DNA of 53,137 bases from Stentor coeruleus (GCA_001970955.1 MPUH01000456.1:1-53137); one strand, 5' to 3'; positions 1 through 11,000 are shown, counted from the stretch's first letter. Notes: generated by a model from the letters alone, not told the origin. Numbers and translations: made by a program.

Positions 1-3000
1 AACTATCTAAACTATTCTTTATCTTTCAGCTTGAAATCTTTGTTTATTCATTAAGAGATTGATTTCTTCACTTACAATTTTAATTCATCGCTGATCATCT
101 AGGCTGTATTTCTAAAGTTTTAACAGGGTTTACTTAATTATTAATAATCTTCTAAATCATCTGATAAAGCAATTTTGTTGAAATCATGCTTTTTCACATT
201 AGCCCGTTTCTTTACGCATAAATTTTTTAGCATCTCCAATGCTGCTTTGTTGATTCAATTGGTTATTGATATTACTACAAGCTTTTCATTTCAACTCTAA
301 AAAGTTTAGAGATTATATACTGCCTGCACAGCTCTATCTACAGAAAGCATTTCATCTAATTTAAAAGATCTTAGCTCCAGCAAAAGCACTTTCAAGCTCA
401 AACCCTCTATGAAAAGTTTAATCAAAAATCAAATAAAAAACAAAATAAAATATATCATTTAACTGTTTGCATTCAAATGATGAAAATTTGCTAAAATTCC
501 CCCAGCAATTGCTAGCAAGTATTATAGACAAGAACTTCAATTTATTGAATTAGATATTGCAAAAAAAAATGCAACTGCTAAAGAAGTTGAAAGATAAGAC
601 TTGTGGCAAAAATTGCCTATTCAAATGCCTTTAAGGAAAAAAAATCTTGAACCTAAAAAGAAAAAAGCTAAAAGTGTGTCAATTTTTTGCACTTATTCAA
701 GTTTATCTACTGAAAGAAATCAATCAAGAATTTATACGAGCCAAAATTTGATGAGGGCTAGTAAAAAAGATACTCAAAAATTGTCGGGATGATAAAAATA
801 AGTGGAGAACCTGCTACTACAAGAGATGTGTTAAGTTTTTTAGAATTATATGCTCCTGGCCAGTATCTTACTTCGAAGATTATTGCTTTTAATAGAGGAC
901 ATGCTGGAAGCTTTCTTCAAAAAGCTAATCTTTCGTTAACTTAAAATACCTTAATATATAATAATCTATTATTGGTTAGAGTTTATTAGAATTAAAGATT
1001 TAATAAAGCAGTCTCAGTATTTTTTAATCTAAATAAGGCACTAAAATGCATATAAAGCAAGCATGATTTTATAAATATAATAAATAAGCAGTCTCAGTAT
1101 TTTTTATTCCTAATGATTTTTATACTTATCATAGTTATATAATTTTTCAAAATTAAAATAAATTTACTCATCAATTTCAAGTAAAGTTTATATTAGTTTG
1201 CTTTTAAAGATATTAAATAAGTTGATATACTAATATCAACTTTAAGATTTAAATCACTAAGCTCTTCTTTGATTTTGTATTTCACAGAAGGAAGAAAGAA
1301 ATAATTTTGGCATTTTGGAAGAAGATATACATAATTATAGGATTTATAAGACTTAAAAGAATATTTAAGATAATAGTTTTTGGGTATAAGAATTTGGTAT
1401 TTATATCATAAGAATTGCGTTTAGTCAGACATTGTAATAAAATATTGTTGAAATGCAATAGGCGAAATTGCGTATAGAATAGTAAATTGATTAAATTATT
1501 TTGATTAAAAATAATAGTTAAAGAAATGCTGGAGATATATTTGCTAAAATTTTAGAGGAGTTTTGTTAACCGAAATATCGCTTTACAGAAATAAATTCAA
1601 ATTATTTTAGAACATAGATAATTTATGATTGGGATAAATTTAAAATATTTTCTATTGAATTTAGCTTTTTTACAAATATAAATTTAGTATGAATCATTAT
1701 GAAGCCTATCAGTCAATTATTATTTGCAAAAAATACACTTTCCAAAACGAAGTTAATTTTGAAGAATATATAGGATATGATAATAATTTTGAAATACGTC
1801 TTATGGAAATAATACTGATGAAATTTCCATAGCATGAAGAAATATATTATAAATAATAAAAGTTGTATATAAAAAATCATATCCATAGATTATAAAATAA
1901 TTAGTTAGTTAGAAAATATATCGTTCACAGTCGTGAGCTCTGTATTAATCAATTTTTATTTGTTTTCTCTTGTTGTCAATGTTTTCTACGAAGTTTTTTA
2001 TGATACTATCTACTTTTCTTTTGGTTTTATTACTCTTTTCTCTTATACATTTTCCAAACTTTTTACAGTTTAGTACTATTTCTGCTAGTGTAAGCTTGTA
2101 TATATATGTCTAGTATTTCCATAGATTATAAAATAATAATTTACACAAATTAATTTAATTGAAAGAAGAAATTTTATCATCGCCGTTAACTTCTTTATTT
2201 ATCTGTGGCTGAAATCTAATAGATGATAATCCTTAATTTTTTTACATTTTTGTTTTAATAATCATACATTCTTCTATTCATAAATGCAACTATAATTATA
2301 AATAATGAAGAAATTACTATTAGATTAATTTCATGATAAGATATCAAATTAAAACATAGTTAAGATTCAAGAAGCTCAGATGATGGTTCAATGATAAATT
2401 AAAATTAATCAAAAAAAATAGAGAGATAATCAAACAGAAGGAAAAGAGATAAAGTAAAATGGTGAAAATATAAAAGAAAAGGATAAACTATTAAAAAACT
2501 TTATAGACACATTAACAGAAAATATGAAACATAAAAAAAGGTCCATTTTTTTATGGTCTTTTTAGTTTAAATAACATTTAGAAAATGAATAAAGCTTACT
2601 AGGATTATCATACAATGAATTTTTGTATATTATTAAATCAAATGAAAAATAATTACACCAATTAAAAAATATTAAAATAAAATTAAAACTTTAGAAGATG
2701 GATTCAATATGTTAGAAAATACACATATAAAATTATAAAAATAGCATAAAGAAGAATTAATTTATATACAGATTTAGGTGAAACTATAGCATAGCAACAG
2801 AAATATTAAATTATAACAGATATGCTTGAATTGGTAAAGGAAGATTATAAATTAAAAGCACAATAGGCAAAGAAAGACAATAAAAATGTACGGGTTTATT
2901 AATGGGTGTATCTTCATCCTCCACACAAATATACCCTTCCTTCTTAAACATAAATCTCACCTGATATAATCTATCGCAATCCTTTATATAATAAAAATCC

Positions 3001-3010
3001 CACTAAAACA
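1..3010. other. Gene-poor AT-rich interval
   Basis: No intact gene is visible here on either strand. The sequence is strongly AT-rich and full of stop codons in all frames. Short stretches still look coding, for example the 51-codon frame at 789-944 and a Met-initiated stretch near 1690-1830 that stops at a TAG, so the interval probably contains decayed genes. If TAA and TAG are read as Gln, frames at about 450-740, 1273-1689 and 2400-2690 stay open, but the number of TAR codons is what random AT-rich DNA would give, so I do not call genes from this. No terminal inverted repeats or tandem repeats were noticed. Confidence 0.6.
789..944 (+). pseudogene. 51-codon ORF, probably C-terminal gene relic
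   Basis: This short frame starts at ATG and ends at TAA. It is much less AT-rich than its surroundings and has a balanced, protein-like composition (GEPATTRDVLSFLELYAPGQ followed by a Lys/Arg/Gly-containing tail). The same frame reads on upstream through an in-frame TAG-TAA pair into about ten further plausible residues. Further upstream another frame contains a Cys-rich stretch (C-G-x-N-C-x3-C) that would join it after a frameshift. I read it as the preserved 3' end of a broken gene, although a very small real protein cannot be excluded. The family is not recognised. Confidence 0.35.
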
Positions 3011-4066
3011 ATGTCATTTTTGAAAAAAGGGTACAAAGATCTTTGGCGAAGCATAATCCGCCCTCCACGCGATATCTACAACATCTCTGACCTTGGTCCT
3101 GCAGAGTTCGAAATCAAATCTAAAATATATAAACGTACAGACTTTCAAATCAAAAACAAGCGAAATCTAACCCTAGAATGTTCTCATTTCGAGCCAGCCG
3201 ATGACTATCGTGTATCTGAAGCATTACCATGTGTTATATACTTACACGGGAACTGCAGTTCCCGTATTGAAGCACTTCCAGCTGTTCAATGTTTATTACC
3301 CGATAACATTACTGTATTTTGTTTTGACATGGCAGGGTCAGGGTTATCCGAAGGTGAGTATATATCTTTAGGTTGGCATGAAAGAGATGATATTGATTGT
3401 GTTATTGATTATTTGAGAAATAGTGGTAAAGTTTCATGTATTGGCTTATGGGGAAGAAGTATGGGTGCTGTTACCGCACTTTTACATATTGATAGAGACC
3501 CTTCTATTGCTGGAGCGGTACTTGATAGTCCTTTTGCTAATTTAAGACAATTAGCTGAAGAGTTGGCAAGGACTTATACTAAGTTACCTGGGTTTGTATT
3601 ATCGAGTGTTATGTTTTTCATTAAGAGAACTATTAAGAAAAAAGCTGGGTTTGATATTGAAGACTTGAATCCGTTGGAACATGTGGATAAATCATTTATA
3701 CCTGTCCAGTTTATTGCTGCAAAAAATGACACGTTTATATTACCCGCTCATACAGAACAGCTGCATGGACTTTATGCTGGAGAGAAGGTTTTAAAGATTG
3801 TTGATGGCGACCATAATTCTATAAGACCTGAATATGTTATGAATGGAATTACTATTTTTTTCCACTATTGTTTACAATGCGAATTACTTCCTTCTGGACC
3901 ACCTAAAAAACCATCAAGAAAAGTTCCAAAATTTAATGCCAGTAGCAAAATGTTCGAGCAAGCTGTTATATTCCAAAACAACCTTTTAAACGAAGAAGAT
4001 ATGCTAGCCCAAGCAATCCAAGAAAGTTTAAAACTTAGTGACCAAGTAGAAAAAAATCCTCAATAA
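3011..4066 (+). CDS. Alpha/beta hydrolase with C-terminal ubiquitin-interacting motif
   Basis: This 351-residue protein has the fold of serine hydrolases related to ABHD/BEM46 and S33 peptidases. The oxyanion-hole strand YLHGN lies at 77-81, the nucleophile elbow G-R-S-M-G at 148-152 (Ser150), the probable acid Asp240 in AAKND and the probable catalytic His268 in GDHN. After the hydrolase domain comes a linker and then, at about 327-343, a sequence with the UIM pattern: acidic E-E-D, then L-x-x-A-I-x-x-S-L. Family knowledge suggests an esterase, thioesterase or peptidase activity. The UIM suggests that ubiquitin or ubiquitylated proteins recruit it. The substrate is unknown. No signal peptide or membrane segment is seen. 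The ATG at 3011 gives the full conserved N-terminus. It is followed 87 nt downstream by a same-strand gene. Confidence 0.85.
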   Translation: MSFLKKGYKDLWRSIIRPPRDIYNISDLGPAEFEIKSKIYKRTDFQIKNKRNLTLECSHFEPADDYRVSEALPCVIYLHGNCSSRIEALPAVQCLLPDNITVFCFDMAGSGLSEGEYISLGWHERDDIDCVIDYLRNSGKVSCIGLWGRSMGAVTALLHIDRDPSIAGAVLDSPFANLRQLAEELARTYTKLPGFVLSSVMFFIKRTIKKKAGFDIEDLNPLEHVDKSFIPVQFIAAKNDTFILPAHTEQLHGLYAGEKVLKIVDGDHNSIRPEYVMNGITIFFHYCLQCELLPSGPPKKPSRKVPKFNASSKMFEQAVIFQNNLLNEEDMLAQAIQESLKLSDQVEKNPQ

Positions 4067-4153
4067 TAATTATCATAATTAGTATTCTAATTAAAACTGT
4101 CCTAAACATTTTTTTATATGAAATCCTAAAGACCTTTAAATAATTCAAAAATT

Positions 4154-5368
4154 ATGGAAACAGAAAACTTCTCAGCTGATCGGTTGAGAGCTGACAAAAG
4201 CGATGAAAGTACGTCTTTTCTCCATATGGCAGAGCTCCCAAATGACCCTGACAGAATTAACGATTTTAAAAAAGCCCTTGAAGACTTTGTTATCGACGAT
4301 GACTCTGACATGATTGGGGATTTATCGCAGATTGTCCCTGATTCTCGTCCATACAACAAAGATTTATATGATAGTATTTTATTGAATGCCCGGTCATCAC
4401 GAGCTTTGTGTCAGAAATTTGACTCTGAGATCTGTGGTCTAATAAAAAGTGATGCCCAAGATCAGGATTTTTCACTTACTGCAATTTTGGGCCGTATGAA
4501 AACTGGACATAAAGTTTATAAATACAATTATAACACACCGTCAAGGAAAATTGTTACTGTTAAAATCACTCAAGGCATTGTGGAGATCTACACTTCGGAT
4601 ACCAGAAAAAATCGTGTTGGTTTTGCTGATGTTTATGGGATTACTTTGGGTGCATCTTCTTCCACTTTTAAAATGTATAAAGGACAAATTGATTATAAAT
4701 ACGGGAAACTTCATACTCAAGAAGATTGCTTTTCAGTGATTAATGAGTTTAGGTCGTATGATTTTGGCACAACAAGCTCTTTGGCTAGATATGACATTTG
4801 TTTATCTTTAAGCTGGCTATGCTCTTTAAACAATTCCCTCCAAAGTAACGTCCCATTTACAAAATGTAAAAAATATTCAGACTTTCTCTCTTTCAAAAAT
4901 GTTTCAGAAAAGTTAAAAAGAGAAGCAAGTATAAGGCTTATTTCATTTCACGAACTATTCTTAGTAATTCCTAAACAGCTAGCAATATACAAAACCCTAA
5001 AGCAAATGGAAAATAACACAGGAATGAATAAAGTCATAGCTATATTGAATAAACGTTTCAGCTTTTCAGGTAAGCTTTATAGGTTTATTAGGTTTATAGT
5101 AATGCCACTTATTAGTGCTGATTCTTATACAAGAAAAGAACTAAAAGATAAAATCAGAGTTAATTTACTTGTAGGAAATAAACTTAAGGTTCTTTTGGCA
5201 ATAATGAATAGATTAGAGACTGAAGATGATAAACTTAAAGCTAAAACAAAGAAAACAATACTTGAATCTATGATTGTTCCTAGCTGCAAATCGATATTTA
5301 AGAAATCAATGACGTCAGACCCATTTTTGGCAGTTTTAAGACAGAAAGCAGTAGGGACTTCAAAGTAG
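4154..5368 (+). CDS. PH-like domain protein, function unknown
   Basis: This is a 404-residue protein. The N-terminal ~60 residues are acidic. Residues ~110-205 resemble the PH-like domain common in ciliate and trypanosomatid lipid-signalling proteins: a GHKVYKY strand, then alternating hydrophobic strands with K-I-V-T-V, V-E-I-Y-T and V-G-F-A-D-V-Y-G-I, ending in a helix. PH folds of this type often precede EF-hand/PLC modules, but no PLC X/Y box is visible here. The C-terminal half is helical and Lys-rich with no recognised domain. No transmembrane segment is evident. A phosphoinositide or protein-binding role is inferred only from the fold resemblance. It ends in TAG and converges on a minus-strand gene 167 nt away. 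Confidence 0.7.
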   Translation: METENFSADRLRADKSDESTSFLHMAELPNDPDRINDFKKALEDFVIDDDSDMIGDLSQIVPDSRPYNKDLYDSILLNARSSRALCQKFDSEICGLIKSDAQDQDFSLTAILGRMKTGHKVYKYNYNTPSRKIVTVKITQGIVEIYTSDTRKNRVGFADVYGITLGASSSTFKMYKGQIDYKYGKLHTQEDCFSVINEFRSYDFGTTSSLARYDICLSLSWLCSLNNSLQSNVPFTKCKKYSDFLSFKNVSEKLKREASIRLISFHELFLVIPKQLAIYKTLKQMENNTGMNKVIAILNKRFSFSGKLYRFIRFIVMPLISADSYTRKELKDKIRVNLLVGNKLKVLLAIMNRLETEDDKLKAKTKKTILESMIVPSCKSIFKKSMTSDPFLAVLRQKAVGTSK

Positions 5369-5535
5369 TTTTATAATAAATGGCTTATAAACTGAATGAG
5401 CCCTTAAAACAGAGAAATGTTATAAGGACTATTAAAATAACTTCATTCTAAGTTTTAAGAGTATTATATGTAAAAATCCTTAAATAATCCTTTTTATTAC
5501 CAAAAATAATGAATTCAATTATCCCTATTATCAAG

Positions 5536-6327
5536 TTAATTCTTGCTATGCAATGAAGAGCGAGAACGTTTGTGGTTCATCAAATGTTTACCCACTTCTC
5601 GCTCACACTTATTAATAAGCTCAGATAGATTTGGTATATCTTTTAGCTTGGAAATGATATAATTGAGCTTTTTTATTTTATTTGCATAAGCAACTTCTTT
5701 TGATGAAGAGTTTTCCTCACATAGCGCTAGTTGTTCTTTAGCTTGTTTTAGTTGAAGCAAAAGTTTCTGGTTTTCGATTTCAAGTTGATCCTTTTCGTTT
5801 TTAGATTTCCCTAAGGAGATTTTAAGAGAATTTATTTTACTTTGTAGGATTTCAGCTTTGAAATCTAATGAGCCCTTTGTTGATGGGGAATCAGGTATAA
5901 GACCTTTTGAATATCTTTTAATTATACTCCTTCCTGGGTTTTCAAATTGGTCTCTACGGGCGTTTATTAATGCATTAATACCTTCTGAGGTTTTTTTAAC
6001 AGTTCCAAACATCTTAGAACTTTTATCAGAAAACTGTGGAATTTCAAACTCTGATGATACTATGCTTTTTTTCAATGATGAGGTTAAAGAAGAGCATCTA
6101 CAGCTATGAAGACCTCTTAAGGAAATATTATATTCTTGTTTTCCTATTAAATTTGTCAGTTCGTGTCTAAGGCTAAGAATAGTGTTTTCTAATATTGTGT
6201 TTTGCTTTTGTAGTAGGTTTATTTTGTCATAAAGAATATCGTCTTTGAAGTCTTCAGGGATAAATCCATTTAATAAGGCTTCATACTTTTCATATAGCAT
6301 TTTTTCATCACGTTTAGATTCTGACAT
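5536..6327 (-). CDS. Coiled-coil protein, function unknown
   Basis: This is a 263-residue protein. A leucine-heptad stretch at about 36-62 (beginning KINLLQKQN) and a longer one at about 150-235 predict two coiled coils. They are joined by a Ser/Lys-rich linker that contains a CRCSS cluster. The extreme C-terminus is basic and Ser-rich (K-R-S-R-S-S). No catalytic motif is seen. In ciliates such proteins are usually cytoskeletal or basal-body associated, but that is only a class expectation. The start codon at 6325-6327 is preceded by very AT-rich DNA and there is no alternative upstream Met. Confidence 0.7.
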   Translation of the reverse strand: MSESKRDEKMLYEKYEALLNGFIPEDFKDDILYDKINLLQKQNTILENTILSLRHELTNLIGKQEYNISLRGLHSCRCSSLTSSLKKSIVSSEFEIPQFSDKSSKMFGTVKKTSEGINALINARRDQFENPGRSIIKRYSKGLIPDSPSTKGSLDFKAEILQSKINSLKISLGKSKNEKDQLEIENQKLLLQLKQAKEQLALCEENSSSKEVAYANKIKKLNYIISKLKDIPNLSELINKCEREVGKHLMNHKRSRSSLHSKN

Positions 6328-6795
6328 TTATTGAATAAAGTTAACTAGCTGTGTGTAAAGCTTTAGGTGAATATTAAATTTTTTAATTTAGCAGATATAT
6401 GTCTGATTGATATATGAAAATTAAATTGTTTATTAAGATATTAGGATATTATGTTAAGTGTGATATTAAAGTTAGATTAGATAATATATTTAGGAATAAA
6501 GAAAAAATATATTGGTATTATAGCTTTAAATTTTGATTAAAAAATAGGATTTAATCATGTTAATTCTTTGTGGAATTATTATATATATGAATTCCTAATA
6601 TAGGGATTTTTTTTTCTTTTAGAGTTCATACAAATAGTTTATTCACAAATTAGATTGCTGATTATTTTGCAAACTTGTCCTAAAAAATCCTCAAGTCAAA
6701 TATTATCATTCTATCAAGTCTATTCAAATTTCTTAAAAGATCAACCTGGAAAATATTCTATTTCCATATTTCTGTTAGGTGAGCTAATAATAAAA
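6328..6795. other. Intergenic region between divergent genes
   Basis: This AT-rich DNA separates the minus-strand coiled-coil gene from the plus-strand MGCGGS gene, so it should hold both promoters. No specific element was recognised. A run of nine T residues lies near 6607-6615. An in-frame extension of the downstream gene back to 6655 exists only from a TTG and is not believed. Confidence 0.4.
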
Positions 6796-7071
6796 ATGGG
6801 CTGTGGAGGTTCTAAAGATGATGTCAAACAAATAAGCATATCAACCAAAAAGCCTGAAGATGAAGAAAAGCCTATAACAGCAAAACAGCAAGCTATAAAC
6901 AATATTTTCTCTAAAACTCCAGAAACCTTGAACGAAGATCTATTAAAGCAACCTTCAATAAAACCTGAAATTGTCATGCCAAAACTAAACCTAAAAAAAC
7001 GCGATGGTCCTATCAAGAAAAATGTTAACTTACTAATTGAAGACAATACAAAAGTATGGGACATGAGCTAA
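6796..7071 (+). CDS. Small protein with predicted N-myristoylation and palmitoylation
   Basis: Starting at the ATG at 6796, the protein has 91 residues and begins M-G-C-G-G-S-K-D. Gly2 followed by Cys3 and Ser6 is the classical signal for N-myristoylation followed by palmitoylation, so it should sit on the cytoplasmic face of a membrane. I chose this start because of that motif: the open frame extends 47 codons upstream, but without an ATG. The rest is Lys/Pro/Glu-rich and probably disordered, ending N-T-K-V-W-D-M-S. No domain is recognised. A role as a membrane scaffold or signalling adaptor is a guess. It converges on a minus-strand relic that ends only 30 nt away. Confidence 0.65.
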   Translation: MGCGGSKDDVKQISISTKKPEDEEKPITAKQQAINNIFSKTPETLNEDLLKQPSIKPEIVMPKLNLKKRDGPIKKNVNLLIEDNTKVWDMS

Positions 7072-7100
7072 TAACAATAATATTAAATATTCTTAAAGCA

Positions 7101-7355
7101 CTAAAAATCGCTATCCCAGCTGGCTGATCTTTTTTTTTTGTTTTTTGGTGTATTCTCTGAGTTCTTAACCAGTGATATGACTTTATTAATATATTTCTGA
7201 TTCTTAAAAGCATTTTCTATTTCTATATCAATGTTGGTAAGTCTAGAAACATATGGCGCTTTAAGTTCTTTACTTAAACTGAATAGCCAAATATAGCTTT
7301 TTAATTTGTCAAAAGAACCTCTAAGTTGGCTTAAAGGATTTTCGCATAGTAATTA
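7101..7355 (-). pseudogene. C-terminal gene relic, minus strand
   Basis: Eighty-three codons are open from 7352 down to a TAG at 7101-7103, with a clearly protein-like composition, an acidic tail after a K-K-K-R-S cluster (ending W-D-S-D-F) and no methionine. Upstream in the same frame come TAA (7353-7355), another TAA and a TAG, each at a place where Gln would fit. A second frame upstream, to about 7700, also looks coding. No 15-nt GT...AG intron removes these stops. I therefore read this as the 3' end of a decayed gene of unknown family. A functional gene with a missed exon structure is the alternative. Confidence 0.45.
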
Positions 7356-9660
7356 TGAAATGAACCCTTTGGCTTTGTTTTAATTATCGATCCTATTGTG
7401 AAAAGACTAATCTTTGTTCTTGAGCATTTTAGTATGTGCTATATGGGTAACTTTCATCTTCACTAAAAGATGCATAGACAAAAAGTAGTTCATAAAGCAT
7501 AATTAAAATTGTTCAATAATTTGTTGGAAGACTATAACCATAGGTTCAAACAATTGTGTATGTACATCCATGCATGAAATTTCCTGTGCTAAAGTTGATG
7601 AGCTTTAGATATTTTGAGTGTTTACTAACATTTTTCAGGTTTAAAATCACAGTACAGATTTCGCATTCATACAAATATTCTTTTATTAATATGATGTGCC
7701 TTATATAAAATAGAGATAAGTATAATAAATATATTAAAAAAATGCGAAGAAAATACGCATAAGTTTTGTGGATGCTTGAAAATAAAAATAACCAAAGTAT
7801 TCATAGGCAAAAGCACAAGATTATGCATATAAATTTATAATTTTCATATAATTATTATACTTTAAATACAAACTTGACATCAAATTACTTTAACAATTAA
7901 AATTTCTTAATAAAATCAATCAAATCCATATACTTCCTGCAATCTCTTCTGGTCTTTAATCATCCTAAACAATTTCACAATCAGTTTATGACCCAACTTC
8001 AGCAATTTCTTCCTCTCCAACACAATATTCGTCTTAATTTGATAAGTTATAATCTCCCTCCTATCCATTGCTTTAAAATCATACAACATTTCATTCGTTT
8101 TATGTTCAACCAAAACACATCACCAAGGATCTTATTTCATAAAGTTTTAAAATCAACTCATTCAATTGAATACTATCATCTTACAACTTAATTCTATCAT
8201 TGATAGTAACCTTGTAATCATGTGTTGATATAACCCAGCATATAACTTTTTCCTATAAATGAAACTTGCATTACGTATTTTTATCAAAAATCAAAAACTG
8301 TTCTCCAAAATAATAATCTTATGTTATAATCCTAAGACTAATCCCATTTTGATAATCTCAACTTTTCTGCTTTTAATTAAGTAAAGCTTGTTCCCTTATA
8401 TATTTTACTTGACTATAGTATGACTGGCGCTGAATTCTTGAACATTAAGTTCTGTTACTAGTTGTGAAAGTTAAGTTAATAGCTTCTTTAACCTCGACTA
8501 TGCCAAAGCTTAAAAGCAGCTTCACTTTTTTCTTAGTACTGAGTTTTCCTTTAACCAAAGCATAAATAACTGATATTTCACTACCCAAGCTTTAATCACT
8601 GCTTTCACTATGTATTAACTTTTCATTATGCAAATTCTACTGCTGAGCCTTTTCAATTTGTCCAGCAGTTGTTTTTATTAAAAGAAATTATCATCGAACT
8701 TTATAAATAATTGGTTGAAACAATATTCTAATTATTTAACAAATTTTCCCTACTGAAAGCTAGCAAAATTAGATCTTCCACTGTAGCTCTTAATTGAAAT
8801 ATCAAATCTTCATTATTTCCTTAATCAATAATAAGTTTATACTTCAGATTCTTCATTAGAAATTTAGTTTTTCATAAAGCTATTCTATTGGTTTAATATT
8901 TCTTATTCATATTTTTAATAAATATAATAAATTATTGATAACTACCATCTTAATTTTAGCAAATGTACTTTAAAATAAAGGAGTTCAATTGATTTTATAC
9001 TTTTATTTCAGTTTTAAATATTAATTTTTCAATTTAGCAAGATTACTTATACTAGTTTTTGTATTAAAAGTTTATATTAGATAATAGTTGTTAGGCATTA
9101 AATTTAGATAGAATTAAATTTTATAAAAAATTATTTAGCTTATATATGATAAAGTAATAAAAGATAATATTAGTACTTAACTAGCTTAGAAATAATTAGA
9201 AAACTAAAGTTTAATTTTATATCTAATAGATAAAATAAGCTAATTTTAATATCATTGTTTTATTTTAAGATTAGAAAATTACTTAATTCTTGTAAATTTG
9301 TAATAATTGAATGATTTTTTTCATAACCCTCAAAGATCATGATTATTCTATTACAAAAATATTTTTACCACTTTTTTATAAAATTTGGCGGCTGAAATCG
9401 ATTAAATTTTTTTATAATCTCGTATCTTTTAACTTAATCAAAATATTCATCGAAACAAAAACATCATTATAAAGTAGCATTCGCTTATTCAAACTTATCA
9501 ATTTTAAATCTTTACAAAAATATCACTACAATTAAATTATCATTAAATCATAATACATACAATTTAATTTAAAACTATTTTCCAATTTAAAGTACTTCTA
9601 AGATTATTTTTTATAGTTTAAATATTGTTATTTCATTAAAAATATGAGTTTAAAAAAGCT
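7356..9660. other. Gene-poor interval with gene debris
   Basis: This is 2.3 kb without an intact gene. The minus strand carries coding-like fragments between about 7360 and 7700 and again at 7916-8340. From about 8350 to 9660 the sequence becomes extremely AT-rich and I see nothing recognisable in it. The last few hundred bases must contain the promoter of the coiled-coil gene starting at 9661. Confidence 0.45.
7916..8340 (-). pseudogene. Gene relic with intact 3' end
   Basis: The 3' part is open for 68 codons and ends in TGA-free sequence at a TAA at 7916. It is rich in Lys, Arg, Leu and Ile and has a helical look (K-K-L-L-K-L-G-H-K-L-I-V-K-L). Its only internal ATG would give 57 residues. 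Just upstream, a TGA and a frame change separate it from another ~65-codon coding-like stretch containing D-D-S-I-Q-L-N-E-L, itself broken by TAA, TAG and TAA codons. Together these look like one gene that has acquired stops and at least one frameshift. The family is not recognised. Confidence 0.4.
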
Positions 9661-10827
9661 ATGAATCGATTCAAAGAAGAAACTTCCCGAGGCAACTCAT
9701 GGATTTCAATCAGATCTTTAATAAAAGAATCTAAAATTAACTCAATATACTCTAAAAGAAACAGCGACTCCAGTCTTGACTCATTAAGTCCAAGTCCCCA
9801 AAATGATTCTTCTATTACCATGGAGTGGAAGCCCAATACATATATAAATCAAAGTGTATGTTTCAGTTCTATGCACGATAATTACTGTGGAGATATACAA
9901 GAAACTTGTCAAAGCATACAAGCTGAAAGTGAGTCCCCAATATATGAAAAAGATATTGAAGCAATGAAATATTATATTCATCGAAGAGATAGCAAATTTA
10001 GGAAACTTCAAAAAACATATAATAGAGATGTAATGCAGCTTAAAGATGAAGTGGTAAGTTTACAAGGGAAATTGACACAAAATGGAGAAGATGTTAAAAG
10101 ACTTACATCAGTGATTGAAGTTATGAAAAAAGATCATATACAACAGCTACAGAATATACAAGCGAGACATGAGCGAAAACTTCAAAGATCTAAGCAGGAT
10201 CTTGATGTTTTGCTGAGTGATATTAATGAGAAAACCGCACTTTATGTTAGTGAGAAACTTACAAAAACATATCAGGAAGAAATAGAAAAATTGCGGGATT
10301 ACTATGAAACTAAAATTGAAGACTTAAGGCTAATACATGAATTTGAGCTTAATGAGCAGGAAAAGCACACAGATTGCAATGAAGATTTATATAAAGAGCT
10401 TGAAGAATGTAAAAAAGAGTTGCAAACAGCTGAAAAAAAATGTAGCAAAGAAATAAATAACCTCAAAAGGCTTTTAACTATACAAAGAGAAGAAAACCTA
10501 TGCTTAAAAAAAGTTGAAAATCACGAAGAAACTGAACTAAAAAAAAAGCTCAATGAAGTTGAAAATGAAAATTTAGTTTTAAAAGAGACAATAGAATCGT
10601 ATGGAAAAACTATTGATGAACTGAGTATAGAACTTCAAGGAATGTTTAAGAAAAAAAAGAAAGCAACGAGTGGAGAAACTTTGGAAGGGGGCTTGAGTAA
10701 GCTTCTAGGACAAATAAATTCGTATTTGGATAATTCAGATTTTATGTCATCGAAAGATTTTGGAGAAACATTAAAAAGTTTACAGAATAAAATAGAACTT
10801 TTGGCTTCAGGAAAAATATTATTGTAA
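9661..10827 (+). CDS. Long coiled-coil protein
   Basis: This is a 388-residue protein. Residues 1-90 are Ser/Asn-rich and probably disordered. About 95-335 is a nearly continuous coiled coil with many Lys/Glu heptads (for example E-K-L-R-D-Y-Y-E-T-K-I-E-D-L). A run of five lysines near 328-332 could be a nuclear or microtubule-binding patch. The final ~50 residues form a Ser/Leu-rich tail. No enzyme motif is visible. Structural roles such as centriolar, cortical-fibre or tether protein are typical for this architecture but cannot be assigned. Hydrophobic heptads are broken in a few places, as usual for flexible tethers. Confidence 0.75.
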   Translation: MNRFKEETSRGNSWISIRSLIKESKINSIYSKRNSDSSLDSLSPSPQNDSSITMEWKPNTYINQSVCFSSMHDNYCGDIQETCQSIQAESESPIYEKDIEAMKYYIHRRDSKFRKLQKTYNRDVMQLKDEVVSLQGKLTQNGEDVKRLTSVIEVMKKDHIQQLQNIQARHERKLQRSKQDLDVLLSDINEKTALYVSEKLTKTYQEEIEKLRDYYETKIEDLRLIHEFELNEQEKHTDCNEDLYKELEECKKELQTAEKKCSKEINNLKRLLTIQREENLCLKKVENHEETELKKKLNEVENENLVLKETIESYGKTIDELSIELQGMFKKKKKATSGETLEGGLSKLLGQINSYLDNSDFMSSKDFGETLKSLQNKIELLASGKILL

Positions 10828-11000
10828 TTATAAATATTATTTTAGAATAATTATATGCTAGAAAAGTAGATAAAAGTGCTAGTTAGCTTAGTGGTTAGTA
10901 ATTTAAAATAAATAATTATTTAAAATAATATATGCTTTATAAAAAGATATAATCCTTATATAACTATAATGCTATTGAGTAAATAGATTAATACTAATAA

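Noticed and set aside
601-792. A 63-codon plus-strand ORF starting at TTG
   Set aside because: It has no ATG. A different frame of the same bases carries the more convincing Cys cluster, and the intact genes all start with ATG.
1273-1689. A 139-codon frame open if TAA and TAG are read as Gln (12 TAR codons, no TGA)
   Set aside because: At this AT content about 12 TAR and 2-3 TGA codons are expected by chance in 139 codons, so a frame without TGA is not rare. Other frames in the same region look equally protein-like, and all intact genes use TAA/TAG as stops.
6655-6795. A 47-codon N-terminal extension of the MGCGGS protein
   Set aside because: It begins at TTG, and the ATG at 6796 creates a perfect acylation signal, which is strong evidence for the true N-terminus.
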